A DNA stretch of 64,000 nt from Magnaporthiopsis rhizophila. Its lineage: Eukaryota > Ascomycota > Sordariomycetes > Magnaporthales > Magnaporthaceae. The notes beneath the pieces are model-generated. The model saw only the letters and a program-made list of their open reading frames with translations, did no database searches and was not told where the DNA came from. This document shows positions 21,139-31,891 of the stretch, piece by piece; position 1 is the first letter of the stretch; each line of letters starts with the position of its first letter. The DNA lies in contig PYSS01000033.1 in the NCBI GenBank assembly GCA_003049465.1, positions 193,903-257,902 on the forward strand. Reading direction: 5' to 3'. Both the position numbers and the translations under genes were made by a program.

Positions 21139-23849
21139 TCAGATCTTGATCTCCGTCTTGAGCTTCAGATCCCTCGAGCTGAACCCGACGTCGACCCCAA
21201 TAGCGCCCACCGGCAGCCTCCAGGCCTGCGCCGCCGTGTCCCAGAAGCTGAGGTCGCGGCGCATGAGCGGGAACTCGACCGTGGCGCTCTCCGCCGGCGC
21301 CAGCATGACCTTGCTGAACCCACGCAGGCTGCGAACCGGCGTCCCTTCCCCACCGGCCTCGCCGCGCGGCAGCGACAGGTACAGCTGCGGCACCGTGGAG
21401 CCCGCAACGTCTCCCATGTTGGACACGGTCACGGTGACGGTCGCGAGCGTCTCCCACAGCTCGACGTTGCCGCCGGGTCTGATGGGAGCCTCCGGGTCCG
21501 GCAGACGCGACGGGTTGGACGCCGCGACGGACACCTCGACGTCCCTGAGCTCAAATGTGGTGTAGCTGAGGCCGAAGCCGAACTCGTACGCGGGCGCCTT
21601 GCCCCGCGCGTCGAACTCCTTGTAGTCGATCAACTGGCCCTCGGTGAAGTCGGCCTGCCACGCGTCCGGGTCCGTCGACTCGAGGAGCTCGGTGCTGTTG
21701 AGGAGATTCTTGCTGTAGTCGCCCTCGTCGGCCGCGAGCGTGTACGGCAGGCGGCCGGACGGGTTGACGTGTCCCCAGAGGACGTCCACGAGCGAATTTC
21801 CCGTCTCCTGCCCCGGCATGTGCGCGGCCAGGATCGCCGTCACGTTGGGGTTGTTGCGCCAGGGCATGACGATGGGCGCGGCACCGTGCAGCACAACGAT
21901 GGTGTTTGAACACGTGGCCGCTACCGCCTCGACGACGGCGGTCGAGTCCCACTGCGCCAATAGCGAGGTCCGGTCGGCGGTCTCGTTGGCCCAGGCCTTC
22001 AAAAACACCAAGCACACCATGTCTGGCAGCGGGGCGATGGCCGTCAAACCGCCGCTGGCGGTGATGGCCCGGTTGTTGGTAATGTACTGGACCAGACCCC
22101 CGTACTCCTTGGCCTTGGCCTTGATGGCCTCGAGCGGCGACACCACGTATGAAAAGCGACCTGTACCGGATCCGCCGCCAATGGGCAGAGTACCCATGTC
22201 GTAGTCTCCAACGACGCCGAGGAACGAAATCAGGCCTTGGCTGAGGTCGGCCGCGTCGTTGCCGAACACCCCGATATGCATAGGGTTTTTCAACGGCAGG
22301 ACCCCTCTTTCGTTCTTGAGCAGGACGGTCCCCGCGGCGCCGAGCTGGCGAATAAACTCGCCGTGGTTGGCCCGCACGTCGACGAGGGGGCCCAGGGTGA
22401 AGTTGTACCGCCAGAGCGGCCTCCTGGAGATGTGGCTCGAGAGGTTGGAGCTATCGACCGGCGGGTGGCTCGTGTCCTGGCCCAGCGCAAAGTAGGGCGT
22501 CATGATGCGCTCGATCATATCGTCGACGCGCTGGATCGAGAGCGTGCCGTTGTTGACGGCCGCGGTGACGTTGGCCCCGAAATACGAATCCGTCCCATCC
22601 GGGTCGTACCAGAAGGAGCCGGGCATGTTCATGTCGAGCCCGGCCTCAATCGCCGGGACACCCGTATAAAGCTGCGGAGAGCATGGTCGCTGGGCGTCAG
22701 TGGTGCTTCGGCAACAAGTTTTCAGGGCGAGGCTCTACCTACAGCATACCAGTCCGACATGACGTAGCCCTGGAATCCCAGCTCGGTCTTGAGAAGCCCG
22801 TTGAGGGTTTTGCTGTTCTGGCAGCCATAGCTGCCGTTAAGCCTCTGGTAGCTGCACATGACCGAGGCGGATCCGGCCCTGACCGCGTTGGCAAAGGGCC
22901 ACAGGTAGGTCTCGTGCATGGTGCGGTCATCAATGTTGGACGATACGGAGAAAACCACGTTCCCCCGGACATATGAGCCCATGCGCTGCGTCTCCTGCTC
23001 GTTGCCGATAAAGTGCTTTGTGCATGCTATTTAGGTAGCCAGTCCCATGTTAACTCAACCCACGAGAACGAGGGGTATCAGAAGCCTGCAAGGCTGGTTG
23101 TGCATTTATGGACCAACTCACCTTGGACTCCTGCCGACTGGATTCCCTTGACATTCTGCTCGGCCATGACGCCCGCCAGATACGAGTCGGGCGAAAATCC
23201 CTCCCAATTCCGCCCACCGTATGGAGAGCGCCCGATAGGCCCCATGACGGGGCCGAGGAGAGTGTGGGCGCCCTTGCCGCGGAACTCATTCCCCATCAGA
23301 GCACCGTGGGCGTGGGCCATATCCCGGTCCCAGGAGGCGGCGACGCTGAGGCCGGCAGGGAAAACGCTCGCATACACGCTATCGCGGATCGAGGCGGGGC
23401 CGTCCTGGATACAGAGGCCAGTGAAGTAGAGCCGGGGAACAGGGGCGATGTTGCCATTACACGGGCCCGAGGTTCCTGGCACGCGTAAAAGTATTTAGCA
23501 ATCGAGGGTTCCCGAGACGGCAGGTGCCCAGAATAGGACGGGGAGGGGAGGTGGTAGTACCAGTCACCATGGCTGCCTTCTCCTCAAGCGTCAGCGCAGC
23601 CACAAAGGCCCTGGCCTTCACAAGGGCCATCTCCCATCCTCCGGCGCCGGAGATCTTGGCTGGAGTCGAGTTGGCAAGTCAGCATGGCGTATAAGACTAG
23701 AGAGAACCGGACGTTGCGAGCTTGAGGAGGGGCTACCCACGCGACGGGTACACCGGAGGGCTCGTCCCGTACTGCGTATGTTTGATGCCGAACTGGGCGC
23801 TCGAGAGGGAGGCCGAGGCCAGGAGCGCCAACGCAGTGGAGCGCCACAT
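21139..23849 (-). CDS. Secreted GH3 beta-glucosidase
   Basis: Hydrolyses cellobiose and other beta-glucosides outside the cell. Start 23849 gives a signal peptide MWRSTALALLASASLSSAQF. Exons: 23849-23741, 23659-23561, 23475-23122, 23026-22743, 22671-21139; every junction is GT-AG and in frame, giving 792 aa, normal for the family. Seen: LYFTGLCIQDGP, the KHFIGNEQETQR loop that binds the -1 sugar, SYQRLNGSYGCQNSKTLNGL, then the nucleophile in GYVMSDWYA (about Asp279), AGLDMNMPGSFW, the (alpha/beta)6 sandwich domain, and a C-terminal fibronectin-III-like domain (VSNMGDVAGSTVPQLYLSLP, SLRGFSKVML). No obvious damage. Isolated here, so no cluster context. The nucleophile assignment rests on the conserved SDW motif. 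Confidence 0.95.
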
Positions 23850-25219
23850 CTTGTGCGTGCTTTGGAGATGCCTGGGATCGCGTGTTGTAAGAAGCAGAGG
23901 TCCTCGAGCATGGGGCCCGAGGGCACTTCCTCGTGTATATATACCTACATAGATGCCTGTGTAGGTGTTTTCTTTCCTTCCTATCCATGCCCCTTCGCTC
24001 GCGACATGGCTTCGTGCTCGGTCCGAGTCCGAAGCAAAGAGTCAAGAATTGGGCAAAGACATTGGAAGAGCATCGGTTCCCCACACCAGCAGGTGCCCAC
24101 CCACCGGTCAACTAGGTGAGATCTAGGTCGGTAGGTGACTTGGAGATGACGGCGAGGGTCACCCGACAAACGGGCCGATATATCGTCGATCTTTTAGACG
24201 CAGGGCACAACGGAACCCGAAGCTGGTGATTGCGGGGACGCTTCTTGTTTATGTTTGGAGGTGCCTGTTTGTGTGGGGTCATTGTTCGTTGCTTGCCCAG
24301 GCCCGACGGCCGTTGGAAAAAGCAGGACGGAACTTACGGGGGTGGGGAAGCCAAAATTAAGGCCAAGCGGCCCGAGGGGAAGCTTCATGATTAATGGGAG
24401 CCGAGCTAGACCGGAGCACTGCCATCGGGACATTGCAGGGGACCAGCTGGGCATGGCGGCAGCAAGGTCATGGGTGACACGAAGAAACGGCATGTCGCAT
24501 CTGTGCCTGGAGTAGAGCCTTAGTTATCTGGTCCGCGGGAGTGATTTGGGATGGGCGGTACCTGAGGTAGCGGAATGTTGCACACAGAAATCGCGGCGCA
24601 CACACAAAAAAATTATCCTTCCAAAAACGGCAACCGGCTAGGTTTACGCGTTCACCACCACGCGAGATCGCCGCATCGGGATGGTTCGTGAACCGGAGTG
24701 GATCTGGGGAGATGATGCGGAGACGACCGTATTCGCCTAGGGATATGGGCTGGGCCACACGGTCATGTCTAGCTTTAGCCTGGACCCGTCGAAGCCGCCG
24801 ACGGCATTATCGAACCGCATTTGCACCAGGCTCCACAGTCTAGACGCCAGTGCCGACGTTGATGCTGTGGTCGACATTAACAGCAGCGGCGGCTCCCACG
24901 ACGACGTGTGCTGGAAATTCTATCCCCATCCTCTTCCCGCGCCATCTCCAGGGTCTCATCGATGCCGAAGGTGGGTTGCTCCTCTAAATCTTGTAAAAAT
25001 AAAAAATAAAAAATAAATTCTTTTCGCGCGACCGGCGGCGGCAAGAAGCTAACAGCATCGCCTGCCGTCACACAGCCAAAGGCCCTCCTCTGTCACCAGA
25101 GATGGCCGAGCCTACGGTAGACTCTGCCGCACTCACCCGCTCCGCTTCCGTGACGGCCCAGCGGGCTTGCACGTCTTCAAGGGCATGGATTTCCGAACCA
25201 CCTTATCCACTGTGACGAC
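23850..25219. other. Intergenic: beta-glucosidase promoter and unassigned DNA
   Basis: No supported gene. An ATG frame at 24765-25016 (83 codons) has no recognised domain. An AT-rich stretch with AAATAAAAAATAAAAAATAA is at about 24995-25014. The rDNA-like fragment starts on the right. Confidence 0.5.
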
Positions 25220-26051
25220 GAGCACATGATCGATGCTGGCGCAGCTCGGAGGCATTGTTGCTCAAGATACCACCCCCACCCGAACATTCGGCCAGCGCCG
25301 TCGGTATTTGTCACGGCGCCTGGAGGGCACGCCGGCCGCTGCACGCCCTCCGCAACCCCGCTGCACTTAGTTCCCATCTTACGCCCCCAGGCGTTCAAGA
25401 CGGGGCTTGCTGCAGCACCCGTCCGCCGCAATTAGTTCCCCTCGTACGCCCCCGGGGCGCCCAGGTATATGGGGCTCGCTACACCTCCCGGGCCCAGCCC
25501 TTGTAACCAAATCGCTGGGACGCCGGAACGTCCCTTATTTAAACCGGCTGTCGTCGCGTGGGCCGTTATGCAGCTTTATAGGAGATACACCTCGGTTAAG
25601 GCGGATCACAGCGGCGGCCAACCACTAGAGCGGTGCACGCTACGGCGCTTATACTCAACCGGTATGCCCTGTACAGCGGCGCCACCCGGCGCCGTCGTCC
25701 CAGGTTGGGCTCTGAGGACGTTTGGCCCCTGGCCAGCACTCCGACGAGCAGCAGGAGACACCCACCCGCAGGGGACGCTGAACACCTGAACCTACGGGGC
25801 GAGGACTCCATCTGGGCGGCCTAGGTGGCACCCGGCCCCCCTAAAAAGGGGCCTCGTGCCCGCCGAAAGCAGCCTGGGGAACAAAAAGGGGAACAAGCGG
25901 ATGCCTCTGTGGGCACCTCCGGCGCTCGCCGGCGGTCGCCCACAGGCGGCGGGGCGTGTCGGGGTCTGAAAAAAACCCCCGGCGCGCCCCCTCTAGTGAC
26001 TAATTCTCCGCCCCGTCAGAGGGGCGGTGGCCGACCCCGGCGCACGATAGT
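25220..26051 (+). other. rDNA spacer fragment: IGS repeats and 5' ETS-like DNA
   Basis: GC-rich, gene-free DNA immediately 5' of an 18S start. It holds degenerate tandem repeats of about 65 bp, seen as CTTAGTTCCCATCTTACGCC (about 25366) and ATTAGTTCCCCTCGTACGCC (about 25431), each followed by CCC and GGGGC-rich DNA. The last 200 bp are C/G-rich up to the 18S start, as expected of an external transcribed spacer. The identity is inferred from position next to the 18S; the left limit is uncertain. Confidence 0.6.
25366..25500 (+). repeat. Degenerate ~65-bp tandem repeats (rDNA IGS-like)
   Basis: Two adjacent units share TTAGTTCCC, then a TACGCCCCC core, with the second unit ending in GGGCTCGCTACACC where the first has GGGGCTTGCTGCAGC. 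This is typical of small intergenic-spacer repeats. Confidence 0.55.
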
Positions 26052-26256
26052 TACCTGGTTGATTCTGCCAGTAGTCATATGCTTGTCTTAAAGATTAAGC
26101 CATGCATGTCCAAGTATAAGCAATTATACAGCGAAACAGCGAATGGCTCATTAAATCAGTTATCGTTTATTTGATAGTACCTTACCACATGGATAACCGT
26201 GGTAATTCTAGAGCTAATACACGCTGAAAACCCCGACTTCGGAAGGGGCGTATTTA
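26052..26256 (+). rRNA. 18S rRNA, 5' fragment (~205 nt), displaced and truncated
   Basis: Starts with the universal 18S 5' end TACCTGGTTGATTCTGCCAG and continues through CATATGCTTGTC, AAGATTAAGCCATGCATGTC, GGCTCATTAAATCAGTTATC, TGGATAACCGTGGTAATTCT and CCCCGACTTCGGAAGGGGCG, where the expected 18S sequence stops at about 26256. The next base onwards is unrelated protein-coding DNA. A few positions differ from the strongly conserved consensus as I remember it (for example CTTAAAG for CTCAAAG), suggesting a non-functional copy. It cannot make a ribosomal RNA. Confidence 0.9.
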
Positions 26257-26993
26257 CCATCACCTGCCCCAACGGCGACAGCACGCCTGTTGTCTGCGGC
26301 AGCCTTCAGCCGTTCTACAGTCATGGCGATGCCCGGGGTGCCGTCGAGAAGTCGAACAAGTCAGGCCAAATGATTCCGCCGGAGCTCAAGGCCAGGTGGC
26401 GTGGTGATATGGCCGAGGCCGTGGCCTACACCCACCGGGTTGCCAAGACATATCACATGGATATCAAGCCGGGCATCTTTCTCATCGCCGACGGCGAGAA
26501 ACGGCTCGTCCTCTGCGATTGGGAACAGGTCGGTGCGCCGCCCCCCACCACCCTCGCACCCGAGGCCGATGGGACATGGGATGTGTCCGAGGCTGGTGAC
26601 GGCGGTGCCTCTCGACCGCGGCTGGTCTACGAGAAAGACGCGGGTCCCGAACGCCACAACGTGGAGAAAGACCTCCAGGCTGGCGACTCTAGTTGGCATT
26701 TCTGGAATGTGTTTCCACTCTGGAACTGCCAGCAGCACCCCCTGGCCCTGGAGCTGGCCGATGTCTTCAGCCTTGGGAGGACGATGTGGATGCTCCTTCG
26801 ACAACCGGATATGGATTCTGACGAGGTCGAACACCCCAACGACCTCGTGACAGACTCAGAAGGCACCGAGGACATTCCTGAGAGCTGGGAGCAGATGGTG
26901 GACCGCTGCCCATCCCCGGATCCCAACGAGAGGCCAGACGTGGTGGAGATGGTACGTTTCTTCGGGCCGCGGGGCCTGCTTCGGGAGGATTGA
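26257..26993 (+). pseudogene. Headless kinase-domain gene fused to the 18S fragment
   Basis: An open frame runs without a break from inside the 18S fragment into protein-like sequence: ITCPNGDSTPVVCGSLQPFY, then the kinase catalytic loop THRVAKTYHMDIKPGIFLI, LCDWEQ in the DFG position, APEADGTWDV (APE-like), and LALELADVFSLGRTMWMLLR of the C-lobe, ending PNERPDVVEMVRFF with a stop at 26991-26993. The whole N-lobe (glycine loop, VAIK Lys) is absent and is replaced by rDNA. The catalytic loop Asn is replaced (KPGI instead of KPxN). It resembles fungal kinase-like proteins that carry DWEQ. It is most likely a pseudogene truncated by the rDNA join; a chimeric transcript is possible but unproved. 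Confidence 0.7.
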
Positions 26994-27601
26994 CCGGACG
27001 CGTTTGACGGGTACAACCTTCGGGTTAGGATGGGATGGACGACGGATGTGCCATGTTATGATGTACATCGCTGCCTATAACGGGAGAGGAATATCCGGAT
27101 CAGGGCTCCAGGGGTTACCGCAAGACCCACAAAGTTACCACGAAGCAACCAGTCGAGTAGTGGGTAGACGCCATTGATGTCTGCAGCAGCTACGTTTGCT
27201 ACCTTGGATACCTGGGCAATGAGAAAACGTCCCTCCCTCTTCTACCCAAAGCTTGCCGGCGGCCCCTACCATGTCGCAGCCACCGTGGCCTGGCTCTACA
27301 CGGAACGCTTGACTGGTTTCGACTTTGGCGGGGACGCGGGGCGGCCCTGAAAAGAATGCGATGGAATTCAAGTCTCCAACGCGAACGCACAGTTCGTGTT
27401 GGCCAGGTCGAGAGCGTTCGGTTAAGTTGGGTTAACTGCATTTCGTTGGGTGTTTTAACTCGTCTGCCCTGGGTTGGCATCGAGTCGCCTCATAAGGCAT
27501 AGCGAACCATATAATTACCTGGGCGGCTTCCAAGAATGAACCAAGAAGTAGTTTTAAAAGAGCCACATTCGACCTGGAAGCGGCCTAAATCTATAGTCTT
27601 C
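26994..27601. other. Intergenic between kinase relic and scytalone-dehydratase-like gene
   Basis: No gene or clear repeat seen. Confidence 0.5.
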
Positions 27602-28314
27602 TCACTCCTTGGCCGCCGTCCGTTGCCCGCCACTCCCAAAGAGATCCCGCGCAAACACAAAAATCTTGTCGAAATCATACTCGAACCACCTCAGCTCCGG
27701 CTCCAGCCCTGCAAATTTCCAAACGCCGTCGATCTTTTTGTACCAGTGCTTGTTCGTCCCGTGCGCGTAGCCCCGGAGAAGCACCTTCGTCTTGGACTCG
27801 TCCTCGTACTTCAGGTGTGGCGCGTAAATCTGGTGGTAGCCAACCGCGTCGGTGGGCGATTTGAGCTCCCATCGCGTGCCGGCGACGACGTGCTGTGTCA
27901 CCAAGAGCGGGTCGCCTAGGAGGGCGCGGCTCGAGACCAGGATGATGAACTCTTCGGCCGGCATGGCTTCCCAGAGGCGGCCGATGATGGCGCGGTAGTC
28001 GACCTGCTTCACGTCAGGTCTCGGTTCAACTGCCACGATATTCGAGGGGCTGAAGGAGAGGGATAGGATAAATTACGTACTCGGAGTATCGGGGCAATCG
28101 CCTTTCCCAGCCTGTCCCAATCCTTGGTATCGTAGCTCTCCGCCCACTCGAAGACGGCAGCACTGAGGCCGGCTTGGTCTAGAGAGTATTCCAAGCGTCA
28201 GTAAGGTGTGCGGCTTAGAGAATGATAACGTCGACTAACAATGGGCAGGGACAAAACGAGCTGCGTGATCCTACCCTCGGCGGAAATCTTGTTACTTTGG
28301 TCGGTGGCGTCCAT
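27602..28314 (-). CDS. Scytalone dehydratase (DHN-melanin) homologue
   Basis: Dehydrates scytalone and vermelone in the dihydroxynaphthalene melanin pathway. Exons on the minus strand: 28314-28275, 28178-28081, 28003-27602, giving 179 aa. The start at 28314 (MDATDQSNKISAE) gives the usual family length; ATGs at 28386, 28350 and 28347 are in frame and possible. Seen: FEWAESYDTKDWDRLGKAIA, VDYRAIIGRLWEAMPAEEF, LGDPLLVTQHVVAGTRWE, GYHQIYAPHLKYED, HGTNKHWYKKIDGVWKFAGL. Compared with the rice-blast enzyme as known, the active-site Tyr pair, Asp, both His and the Asn are kept (about Tyr29, Asp30, Tyr49, His84, His109, Asn130), but the Ser of HSAN is Gly here. No other melanin gene is in the window, so a diverged paralogue is possible. 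Confidence 0.88.
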
Positions 28315-29040
28315 ACCGTTCGCTGGCAGTAAACTCGAGTCGGACATCATCACTCGAAAGTGGCCCGTTCTATACAACTCTTGCATCTCCAGCCGGCGGC
28401 GCGTCTCTTATATAACAAATGGAGCTGGACTGCGGTGCTTCTCTTATGGCCCGGCACCTGACATTGTAGCTACCTACTACCTAGGTACGACACGAGAACG
28501 GTGTCAGGCGCAGCTCCTAAAGACATCTGAGTCAGCCTCTCATTGGATTCAAACCCACGTCAGCGCTGTCCTCGTGGATTGCCTAGGCGATATTCATGCC
28601 AGTGTGATTTTAAATTCAGCAGAATCATGGTCACCGGATATCATTGTCCCAAACCGTGGGATCAACAAACATATTCCTCGCCTCGGAGTTGGGCCAATCA
28701 AAGTGGCGCAGCCCCTGGGGGTGGTAGGCTCCCTCGCAGGGAGCAGGCACAGCCCGGGTGCGTGTAGAAATTTAGGGCGACGAGACCTACCGCTTTAACC
28801 CGAAAACGGGAAAAACGGTCCAGGTATTTTGGGAGCCGGCTGGATGGATACCACGCTACCAGCAAGGGCGCACCGATGACCGTGGAAGCCCGCGTGCCAG
28901 TCTTGTCCTTTGCTCCGGAGGCGCCCTCTCGTCGCTCTCTCACGGCGAGGTCGGGGCTTGAGGAGCTGGTAGGGGAACAGACACGGAAATCTGGAAACAA
29001 AATCCAATCCATTCCCCAGTGTATCCACAGCGCTAGCTAC
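28315..29040. other. Intergenic between scytalone dehydratase and the STAND-like gene
   Basis: No supported gene. Contains the upstream region of the dehydratase gene and the 3' flank of the STAND-like gene. Confidence 0.5.
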
Positions 29041-31492
29041 CTAGCTATCAGACTCACTCGAGCCCTCTTCGATATCCTCGCTTTCCTCGCTGTCGCGGTC
29101 TAGATCGCTCTCCACCATGTCACTGTCTGATGTGCCCCTGCCTAGCCCAGAGGCCCCAGCCTGGTTTCCGGGCCGGATGCGAGCCATTGAGAGAAAGCTG
29201 GCGTCGTCCTCGGCCCTGAAAGTCTTCTCCACAGTATCGGTCCTCCCCGGGCTCGTGGCCAGCACCTTGACCGCAGCTGCTACGTTATCGTCTCTCGCCA
29301 GGCCCAGCAGGGTCTCAAGCACCGCCAGCATTCCGGCCTCCAGCCCGTCCCTCTCGTAGTGCGAGATGCCGTCGATGACGGTCACAACGATAGCGTCCGC
29401 CGGCAGCAGGCGCACCAGCCTGCCGAATATGCCGCACAGGGTTCGGAGGCTGATGCTGCTGCTGCTGCTGCTGCTGCTACCGGCTTCTCCCGCGAGACCG
29501 AGGCCGTCGAGGCTGACGTCGTCGCCAAAGGGACGCTGCCGCAGCAGCTGGTGGATGAAGCTGCGCGCCATGGCCTGCCCGCCGCGGAGGCCGCCGTCAT
29601 CCTCGACGTGCCTGCCGCAGAAGAAGACAAGCGAGATATAACGACCGCTCCTTTTGTTCCTCAGCGCCCGCGTCACGTCGGCGCAGAGCAGCGAGAGGGC
29701 CGAGAACTCGCCGCCGCCGCGTCGGCCGGGGGACTCGTCGCCGTGAATGAGGAGCTCGCGCGACTCGGGGGCTACGGCCCAGCGTCGGAACTGCGTGGTC
29801 CCTACCATGGCCTTTGCCATGGCCCGCTCCCTACCCGGGATCAGGCCTCTGTCCTCGTCGGCGGCCTCGAGGTCCGAGATGTCGATATCTGTCATGCTGA
29901 TCAACTTGCGGATGGAGGCTATGCTCAGATATGGGGTCGCTGCCCATGGGGACACTCCGTGAATCCCGGCAGCTGCTTCGCTCATCTGGGCATATGCCTC
30001 GAGTTGCTGCGGCACAAAGGGTGTCCAGAACATGGAGGGAGACCACTGTTGCTGCTGCTGCCACATTGGAGACTGGTGCAATTGCATGACTTGGTCAAGC
30101 TCGCCTGGGTGGTGGAGCAAAATTGGCAGCTGCTGCATCGGCCGCTTGGGGAACCTCAAAAGGTGCGTCTCGGGAGCAGGCGTCAGGTATCCCGGCGTTA
30201 TAGCATGAATCTCCTGCAGCAGACGCTCATTCTCCTGAGTTTTGCTATCCAGAAGCATCTCAAGCTTCTCGAGCTTCTGGCTCACCTCCGCCCTGTGCAG
30301 GCGGTTTGCTTCACCGTCGTCGAGCAGCATCCTGACGATATTCAGGATCTCCGCGCCGCTTTTCTTGCCCAGCTCGGCAATCGAGTCGAGCCTCTCACCC
30401 ATGTCACCCAATTTCTTGCTGGTTGTTTGATCCATCTCCAATATCAGTTTACTGGCTGGTGCCGGGGGTTTTGCGACAAAAAAAATGAGAGGATTGTCAG
30501 CGTGATGCGGCTCTACGGGACCTCGCAAAGTCCCGTAACGATAATGGGATTAGACTTACGGCTACTTACCCTCAAGAATTCGATTCAGGGTTTGCTTCGT
30601 GGCACTGACATGCGAGGTTTGTGCATGATGAACTAGTTCAGAGCTCTTCTTTTCGATGTCACTGATGCTTTCGATAAGTTCATGCTGGTAATTTTTGCCT
30701 TTGAACAGAGTAGACGACGCCTTCTTGACTGTTGGTGACGGAATAATACAAGAGTTGTCAGCAGTCAGCGAAGCACGACGCCCGAAACGAAGAGTCGAGA
30801 GGCTTTGTTTATTGTGGGAGTTGGGGCGGCAACTCACGGTCATTTTTTAGGAAGAAGCCGATGGTATTCTCTATTGCTCTGAGGGTAACTGCAACCAACT
30901 CCACGGCTGCCGTTTTGACTTTAGCGTCGTCCGGAAACGTGGCAAGGAAGATCTCGATGTCGCCAAATTTCCTCTCTAAATCCCCAGGCTTGAAGGCGTC
31001 CTTGGCCTGCGCTCTAACATCGGATGCTATTTGAAAGGCCTGCATCGTAGCAATGTCTTATCAGCTAGATGCGTTGGAGGGTCGGGGGCGCTCAAACCCA
31101 GAACTGACATCCAAAACCACCTCCACGGCGGCCAGCACCGGAGAGACGTATTCCATGTTGGGCACTAGTTTGATCAACTGCTTCCCCGGCGCCGAGTGGT
31201 CGACGACCCAGCGCAACACAGTCTTGTACTTCCGACCCCAGCAGCCCTTGGTGTTCCAGTCGTAGCGCTCCCGCGCCGCCTGGAGCTGCGAGTACACGCC
31301 TTCCCAGGAGCTGGCCTTACGCAGGCTGTAATCGATCCCGGACTTTACCCGGTCGTCGGGCATATCCGGATGCAGCTCCTTAAGGCGGGCCAGGGACAGA
31401 GGGAAGATGGGCCCCCAGAAGGACATGGAGGATATGGCCGACTGCGCCTGCCGGAGCTCGTCGACATCCGGGCCTCCAATAGGTTCCGCCAT
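29041..31492 (-). CDS. DUF7708 / STAND-type NTPase-like fungal protein
   Basis: Four exons, 31492-31109, 31039-30838, 30728-30570, 30455-29041, join in frame to 719 aa. The first donor is GTCAGT, the others GTGAGT and GTAAGT. The N-terminal part (residues about 30-200) is a DUF7708-type helical domain: WVVDHSAPGKQLIKLVPNME, YVSPVLAAVEVVLD, IEIFLATFPDDAKVKTAAVE, LRAIENTIGFFLKND. A charged coiled-coil-like stretch follows (HRAEVSQKLEKLEMLLDS). The C-terminal part is NTPase-like: RELLIHGDES in the P-loop position (about residue 485, lacking the GK[ST]), LSLLCADVTRALR, SLVFFCGRHVED, ARSFIHQLLRQRPF, and a Walker-B-like IVVTVIDGIS (about 610). The tail is acidic and serine-rich. Such proteins belong to fungal NLR/STAND families; the role is unknown. 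It is divergent from the double-AAA gene. Confidence 0.8.
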
Positions 31493-31891
31493 GTGACGTC
31501 CAATACAGGGTTAGGATGGGTTTGGGTGTGGTTGAAGGCGTCGTGATATTGAGAGATTCGGTTGCCACGAAGTTGACTGACGGACGCCAGCGGACCAATC
31601 ATTTTTGGTAAGGCTGGAAGTAATGAGGGCAATGAGGGTGTGATAGTGCGGGGCAGAGTCGACTTGCAGGGGGTGAGGGGTGTGATTGCTGGAGGCTGGG
31701 GCACGCGTCGTCGTCGTTGCCTCGGGGCCAGCGATCTCCCCATCCCAAACAGCGCAAGCATTTCGGCATCCATCATCAGCACAGTCGCCGGACTGCGGGA
31801 AAACAGGTCGAGTCTGCATCAAATTGCCCAGCTTCGACATCAACTTGAAGCGAAGCCTGGCTCCTGGTGTTGCAGGAAAGTGCGACAAAGA
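31493..31891. promoter_or_regulatory. 399-bp shared spacer between divergent STAND-like and double-AAA genes
   Basis: The only sequence between the two predicted start codons, so it must hold both promoters, unless the AAA gene has an unseen upstream exon. No strong TATA box is evident. Confidence 0.5.

Noticed and set aside
29359..30636. 425-codon plus-strand frame opposite the STAND-like gene
   Set aside because: The minus strand carries the family motifs and consistent splice sites; the plus frame has none.
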